Of a stretch of 64,000 bases of DNA, positions 60,127-64,000 are shown one piece after another. The stretch comes from Oscillospiraceae bacterium. GTDB taxonomy: Bacteria > Bacillota > Clostridia > Oscillospirales > Acutalibacteraceae. The DNA lies in NCBI GenBank assembly GCA_015066625.1, contig SVOC01000002.1, positions 124,001 to 188,000 of the forward strand, read 5' to 3'. Below the pieces are notes generated by a model. The model did no database searches. It was given only the letters and a program-made list of their open reading frames with translations, and was not told the origin of the DNA. A program made the position numbers and the translations under genes. Every line of letters starts with the position of its first letter. The first letter of the stretch is position 1.

Positions 60127-62630
60127 AGCTCTCTTTCTCAACAAACGGCTGGCAGGAGCTTTCCTGGGCTGAATTCATAAGCACCGCAAACGACCTGGGT
60201 TTCGGCGGTATTGAAATCCACAACATAACCGATGAGAGATTTACCGGTGCAGACGCACCTTTCAGCAAAGCAAACTCATCGGCAACCGTACATAAACTCC
60301 ATGAAAACTCAATTTCAATTCCCTGCATAGATACATACTGCAACATTGCGGATGAAAAAACCGCCGATGAAGGCTTCGAGGAAATCGCAACAGTTATTGA
60401 AATTGCCGCAAGGATAAGATGTCCCTACGTCAGAATTCACGCATACGCAACCGGTGCCGAAAAGAAAGCCGAAGATGCGGCTGTAATTTCACTCATCGGC
60501 AGACTTATAGAAAAAGCCGAGCAGGATAATGTAGCTCTTCTTGTAGAAACCGTGGGTCTTTATTCCGACACATCAAGACTCCGCGACCTTCTCAACATTT
60601 TTGCCTGCGACTATCTTGCCGCACTCTGGGATATCAACCATCCTTACAGAGATTTCGGCGAGGAACCCGATACAACAATCACTAACCTCGGTGCTTATAT
60701 CAAGCACGTTCATGTCAAGGATTCTGTTGTTGAAGACGGTGAACTCAAATACAGACTTGTGGGCGAAGGTACGCTTCCCATCGGTACAATGATTCGCGCT
60801 CTGGGTTCGGTTAATTATGACGGATTCCTTTCATACGAATGTCAGCCCGACAAAATGGAAGATTTTGGCATTGCCGACATTGTATTCCCCCACTTTGTTA
60901 ACACAATTACTCTTTACGACAACAAGAAAAAGAGTGAAGAACTTCTCTACACAAACAGAAGCGGTTCGGGTAAATTCGTTTGGGAAAAATACAAGCTCAT
61001 CAACAAGACCTTTTCTCAGGTGCTTGACACCATGGTTGAAAAGTTTCCCGACCAGCTTGCATATAAATACACCACCCTCGACTACACAAGAACTTACTCA
61101 CAGTTCCGTGACGATGTTGACACCTGTGCAAGAGCGCTCATTGCTCTGGGCGTAAAGCCCGGCGATAAGGTTGCCGTATGGCTCACAAACCTTCCCCAGT
61201 GGTTCATCACCTTCTGGGCAACGACCAAAATCGGTGCGGTTCTTGTCACCGTCAACACAGCTTATAAAATTCACGAAATCGAGTATCTGCTCAGACAGTC
61301 CGATACTCACACACTAATCACCATCGAATCCTGCCTTGATTCAAACTACGCTCAGTCAATCGCAGAGCTTTGCCCCGAGCTTGAAGTTGCGGTTCCCGGC
61401 AAGCCTCTCCATTGCAGAAAGCTCCCCTTTCTTCGCAATGTTATCACGGTAGGCTACCGTCAGAAGGGATGCCTTACCTGGGAAGAAGCAATGGATATGT
61501 CCGTCCGAGTTCCCATTGAAGAGGTTTACCGCAGGGCAGCAGCTGTTGATTGCCACGATGTTGCAAATATGCAGTATACTTCGGGCACAACAGGCTTCCC
61601 CAAGGGCGTTATGCTTACGCATTACAACATAGTGAATAACGGTAAAACCATCGGCGACAGAATGGATATGTCAACCGCAGACCGTATGATGATTCAGGTT
61701 CCCATGTTCCACTGCTTCGGCATGGTTCTTTCAATGACATCAATGATGACTCACGGCGGAACACTCTGCCCACTGCCCTACTTTTCGGCAAAGTCATCGC
61801 TGGCTTGTATAAATCAGGAGCACATTACCTGCTTCAACGGCGTTCCCACTATGTTCATTGCAATGTTCCAGCACGAGGACTTTGCAAAAACCGATTTCTC
61901 TTATATGAGAACGGGTATTATGGCAGGCGCAAACTGTCCCCCCGACCTTATGAAGCGTGCCGCCGCCGAAATGAACATGACGGAAATTCTCAGTGTTTAC
62001 GGCGAAACGGAAGCTTCCCCCGGCTGTACGATGGGCGAAGTCAACGAATCCCTTGAAGACAGAACCGAAACCGTCGGCAGTGCATTTCCCAATGTTGAAT
62101 GCAAAATTATCGACCCCGAAACCGGCGAAGATTTACCCGACGGTGAAAACGGTGAATTCGTTGCACGCGGTTACAACATTATGAAGGGTTATTACAAAAT
62201 GCCCAAGGCAACCGAGGCCGCCATTGACAAAGACGGTTGGCTTCACAGCGGTGATATCGCTTGCAGAAGACCCGACGGTTATTATCTGATCACCGGCAGA
62301 CTTAAAGATATGATTATCCGCGGCGGTGAAAATATTTATCCCAGAGAAATCGAGGAATTTATTTTCACTCACGAATATGTTCAGGATGTTCAGGTTATCG
62401 GCGTACCCGATAAGAGATACGGCGAAGAAATAATGGCTTGCATCATTCTCAAAGAAGGCCGTTCAATGACCGAAGAAGAAATGAAGAGCTATATTATGTC
62501 GCATATGGCAAGGCACAAGGTACCCAGATACATTGAATTTGTCGAGGATTTCCCCAAAAATGCGGCAGGCAAAATCCTCAAATACAAAATGAGAGAAGAT
62601 TTCGCAAAGAAATTAGGTCTTTCAAAGTAA
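60123..62630 (+). CDS. Fusion of a xylose-isomerase-like TIM barrel with an AMP-forming acyl-CoA synthetase
   Basis: 835 aa in one uninterrupted frame. Residues 1 to about 275 are a sugar-phosphate isomerase/epimerase-like barrel with metal residues in LLVETVG (Glu), ALWDINHPY (Asp, His), HVHVKDSV (His) and LSYECQPD (Glu). Residues 290-835 are an ANL-superfamily ligase: YTSGTTGFPKGVMLTH (P-loop, from residue 485), YGETEASPG, WLHSGDIACRRPDGYYLITG and the C-terminal lysine motif NAAGKILKYKMRE. The ligase activates an acid with ATP and CoA. How the two join is unknown. Coupled by ATGA to the upstream gene. Confidence 0.92.
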   Translation: MKLSFSTNGWQELSWAEFISTANDLGFGGIEIHNITDERFTGADAPFSKANSSATVHKLHENSISIPCIDTYCNIADEKTADEGFEEIATVIEIAARIRCPYVRIHAYATGAEKKAEDAAVISLIGRLIEKAEQDNVALLVETVGLYSDTSRLRDLLNIFACDYLAALWDINHPYRDFGEEPDTTITNLGAYIKHVHVKDSVVEDGELKYRLVGEGTLPIGTMIRALGSVNYDGFLSYECQPDKMEDFGIADIVFPHFVNTITLYDNKKKSEELLYTNRSGSGKFVWEKYKLINKTFSQVLDTMVEKFPDQLAYKYTTLDYTRTYSQFRDDVDTCARALIALGVKPGDKVAVWLTNLPQWFITFWATTKIGAVLVTVNTAYKIHEIEYLLRQSDTHTLITIESCLDSNYAQSIAELCPELEVAVPGKPLHCRKLPFLRNVITVGYRQKGCLTWEEAMDMSVRVPIEEVYRRAAAVDCHDVANMQYTSGTTGFPKGVMLTHYNIVNNGKTIGDRMDMSTADRMMIQVPMFHCFGMVLSMTSMMTHGGTLCPLPYFSAKSSLACINQEHITCFNGVPTMFIAMFQHEDFAKTDFSYMRTGIMAGANCPPDLMKRAAAEMNMTEILSVYGETEASPGCTMGEVNESLEDRTETVGSAFPNVECKIIDPETGEDLPDGENGEFVARGYNIMKGYYKMPKATEAAIDKDGWLHSGDIACRRPDGYYLITGRLKDMIIRGGENIYPREIEEFIFTHEYVQDVQVIGVPDKRYGEEIMACIILKEGRSMTEEEMKSYIMSHMARHKVPRYIEFVEDFPKNAAGKILKYKMREDFAKKLGLSK

Positions 62631-62663
62631 ACAAAGATTAAATTTACCGAAAGGGTGTTATAA

Positions 62664-63728
62664 ATGTTAAACATTAAGATTGAGAGAACAACCGCTCCCA
62701 AGCAGAAGCCCGATGAAAACAATCTCGGCTTCGGCAAAATTTTCACAGACCATATGTTCATTATGAACTACACCGAGGGTCAGGGCTGGCACGACCCCAG
62801 AATCGTTCCCTACGGCAACCTTGAATTTTCACCTGCCTGCATGGTTTTCCATTACGGTCAGGAAATGTTTGAAGGTCTTAAAGCTTATAAGGGTGCCGAC
62901 GGAGAAGTTCGTCTTTTCAGACCCGAAATGAACGCAAAGAGAACAAACGACACCAACAAGCGTCTTTGCATCCCCGAGCTTCCCGTTGAGGATTTTGTTC
63001 AGGCTGTAAGCGAAATCGTAAGAGTTGACAAGGATTGGATTCCCTCAGCTCCCGGCACATCACTTTACATCCGTCCCTTCATCATCGCAACCGATGATTT
63101 CCTCGGTGTTGCACCTTCAAAGACCTACCTTTTCATCGTTATCCTTTCACCCTCAGGTGCTTACTACTCAAGCGGTCTTGCTCCCGTAGGCATCTGGATT
63201 GAAGATGACTATGTAAGAGCAGTCAAGGGCGGTATGGGCTTTGCCAAGACAGGCGGTAACTACGCCGCAAGCCTTGCAGCTCAGGTTAAGGCTCACGACG
63301 ACGGCTACTCACAGGTTCTCTGGCTTGACGGTGTTGAGAGAAAGTATATTGAAGAAGTAGGCGCTATGAACATCTTCTTCAAGATTAACGGCACAATCGT
63401 TACTCCCATGCTCAACGGCAGCATTCTTCCCGGCATTACAAGAAACTCTGTTATCGAGGTTTGCAAGAGCTGGGGTCTCCCCGTTGAAGAAAGAAAAATT
63501 TCTGTTGAAGAGCTTCTTGAAGCACAGAAGAACGGCACACTTGAAGAATGCTTCGGTACAGGCACCGCTGCTGTTATTTCACCCGTCGGCAAGCTTCGCT
63601 ACAAGGATGATGTTATGACCATCAACGGCGGTGAAATCGGCGAAATCAGCCAGAAGCTTTATGACACGGTAACAGGTATTCAGGGCGGCACCTGCGAAGA
63701 CAAATTCGGCTGGGTAACCGTACTTTAA
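62664..63728 (+). CDS. ilvE: Branched-chain amino acid aminotransferase
   Basis: 354 aa. FEGLKAYKGADGEVRLFRP, the PLP-lysine motif GFAKTGGNYAAS (Lys195) and EECFGTGTAAVISPV match BCAT of the longer (about 350 aa) type. It transfers the amino group between glutamate and branched-chain 2-oxo acids. It lies 33 nt after the fusion gene, so the operon probably deals with 2-oxo acids or acyl-CoAs of branched-chain metabolism. Confidence 0.95.
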   Translation: MLNIKIERTTAPKQKPDENNLGFGKIFTDHMFIMNYTEGQGWHDPRIVPYGNLEFSPACMVFHYGQEMFEGLKAYKGADGEVRLFRPEMNAKRTNDTNKRLCIPELPVEDFVQAVSEIVRVDKDWIPSAPGTSLYIRPFIIATDDFLGVAPSKTYLFIVILSPSGAYYSSGLAPVGIWIEDDYVRAVKGGMGFAKTGGNYAASLAAQVKAHDDGYSQVLWLDGVERKYIEEVGAMNIFFKINGTIVTPMLNGSILPGITRNSVIEVCKSWGLPVEERKISVEELLEAQKNGTLEECFGTGTAAVISPVGKLRYKDDVMTINGGEIGEISQKLYDTVTGIQGGTCEDKFGWVTVL

Positions 63729-63734
63729 TTCATT

Positions 63735-64000
63735 ATGGAAAGCAAAAGAATAACTCTTTTTGCAGGTCATTACGGCAGCGGCAAAACAAACATTGCCGTC
63801 AATTACGCACTCAGGCTTAAAGAGGAATACGATAAGGTTGTTATTGCAGACCTTGACATCGTAAACCCCTATTTCCGTTCAAAGGACAGCGAAAAACAGC
63901 TTGAAGCAAGAGGAATACATCTTATTTCGTCGGAGTATGCAAACACAAATGTTGATGTACCCGCAATGCCGTCGGAAGCATATTCGATTATTGATGACAG
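63735..64000 (+). CDS. P-loop ATPase, N-terminal part (cut by the window edge)
   Basis: The ATG at 63735 lies 6 nt after the ilvE stop. 88 residues are visible. GHYGSGKTNIAVNYA is a Walker A with the deviant form seen in MinD/Mrp-like and related ATPases, and VVIADLDIVNPYF is a Walker A'-like Asp motif. The C-terminal part is outside the window, so the family cannot be fixed. It has no clear ribosome site of its own and is probably translated by coupling. Confidence 0.75.
   Translation, partial: MESKRITLFAGHYGSGKTNIAVNYALRLKEEYDKVVIADLDIVNPYFRSKDSEKQLEARGIHLISSEYANTNVDVPAMPSEAYSIIDD

Noticed and set aside
1-64000. CRISPR arrays, tRNA or rRNA genes
   Set aside because: No regularly spaced short repeats, tRNA cloverleaf-like sequence or rRNA motifs were seen on reading both strands; a dedicated scan was not possible.

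Overview
The window comes from an endospore-forming anaerobic Firmicute, most likely a gut or rumen Clostridia (Oscillospiraceae/Lachnospiraceae-like). Four things in the sequence support this: a spoIIGA-sigE pair and a cotJABC spore-coat operon; an oxygen-sensitive class III ribonucleotide reductase (NrdD/NrdG) with NrdR-type boxes; AT-leaning DNA with clear AAGGAG ribosome sites and sigma-A promoters; and many plant-glycan enzymes. No rRNA, tRNA, CRISPR array, transposase or phage gene was seen.

Layout. 0-11.9 kb is core and sporulation: GDSL hydrolase (partial), ferredoxin-type aldo/keto reductase, PHP phosphoesterase, spoIIGA-sigE, amidase, trxB-nrdD, nrdG, GtrA, HAD phosphatase, cotJABC. 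12-33.4 kb is a glycan-use block: GH5, metallophosphoesterase, GH43-like, GH116, a corrinoid methyl-transfer cluster (three URO-D proteins, a B12-binding protein, DUF2284, a RACE-type reactivator), GH36, GH32, a cotJC pseudogene, GH38, a GPH sugar symporter and a GDPD. 33.4-44 kb is mixed metabolism: PHP, a glycine-riboswitch-controlled AGCS symporter, a second GPH symporter with glycerol dehydrogenase, a BNR/sialidase-like protein with PnuC, upp-rpiB-tsaB-tsaE, GDPD. 44-53 kb holds araA with a beta-helix glycosidase-like protein, an MFS transporter, an sdpRI-type autorepressor/membrane pair, and a GH43-like/beta-helix pair. 53-58.4 kb holds two tandem B12-binding radical SAM enzymes, PrsW and MutT. 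58.6-64 kb is an operon of a 2-isopropylmalate-synthase-like protein lacking the usual metal ligands, a fusion of a sugar-isomerase TIM barrel with an acyl-CoA synthetase, ilvE, and a truncated P-loop ATPase.

How it fits together. The glycosidases lack obvious secretion signals except the beta-helix and GDPD proteins, which fits uptake of oligosaccharides through GPH/MFS symporters and cytoplasmic hydrolysis. The corrinoid cluster sits among the glycosidases. A 65-bp promoter/operator element is shared by the GH5 gene and a URO-D gene that is divergent from the GH116 gene, which suggests co-regulation of sugar release and methyl removal. Two repeats (a 54-bp terminator and a 267-bp piece of cotJC) bracket the 12.5-15.6 kb glycan/methyl block and could let it rearrange.

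Strongest candidates for undescribed biology are the IPMS-like / isomerase-ligase fusion / IlvE operon, the tandem B12-radical SAM pair, and the URO-D-only corrinoid cluster. Functions given for these three are inference from domains and context.
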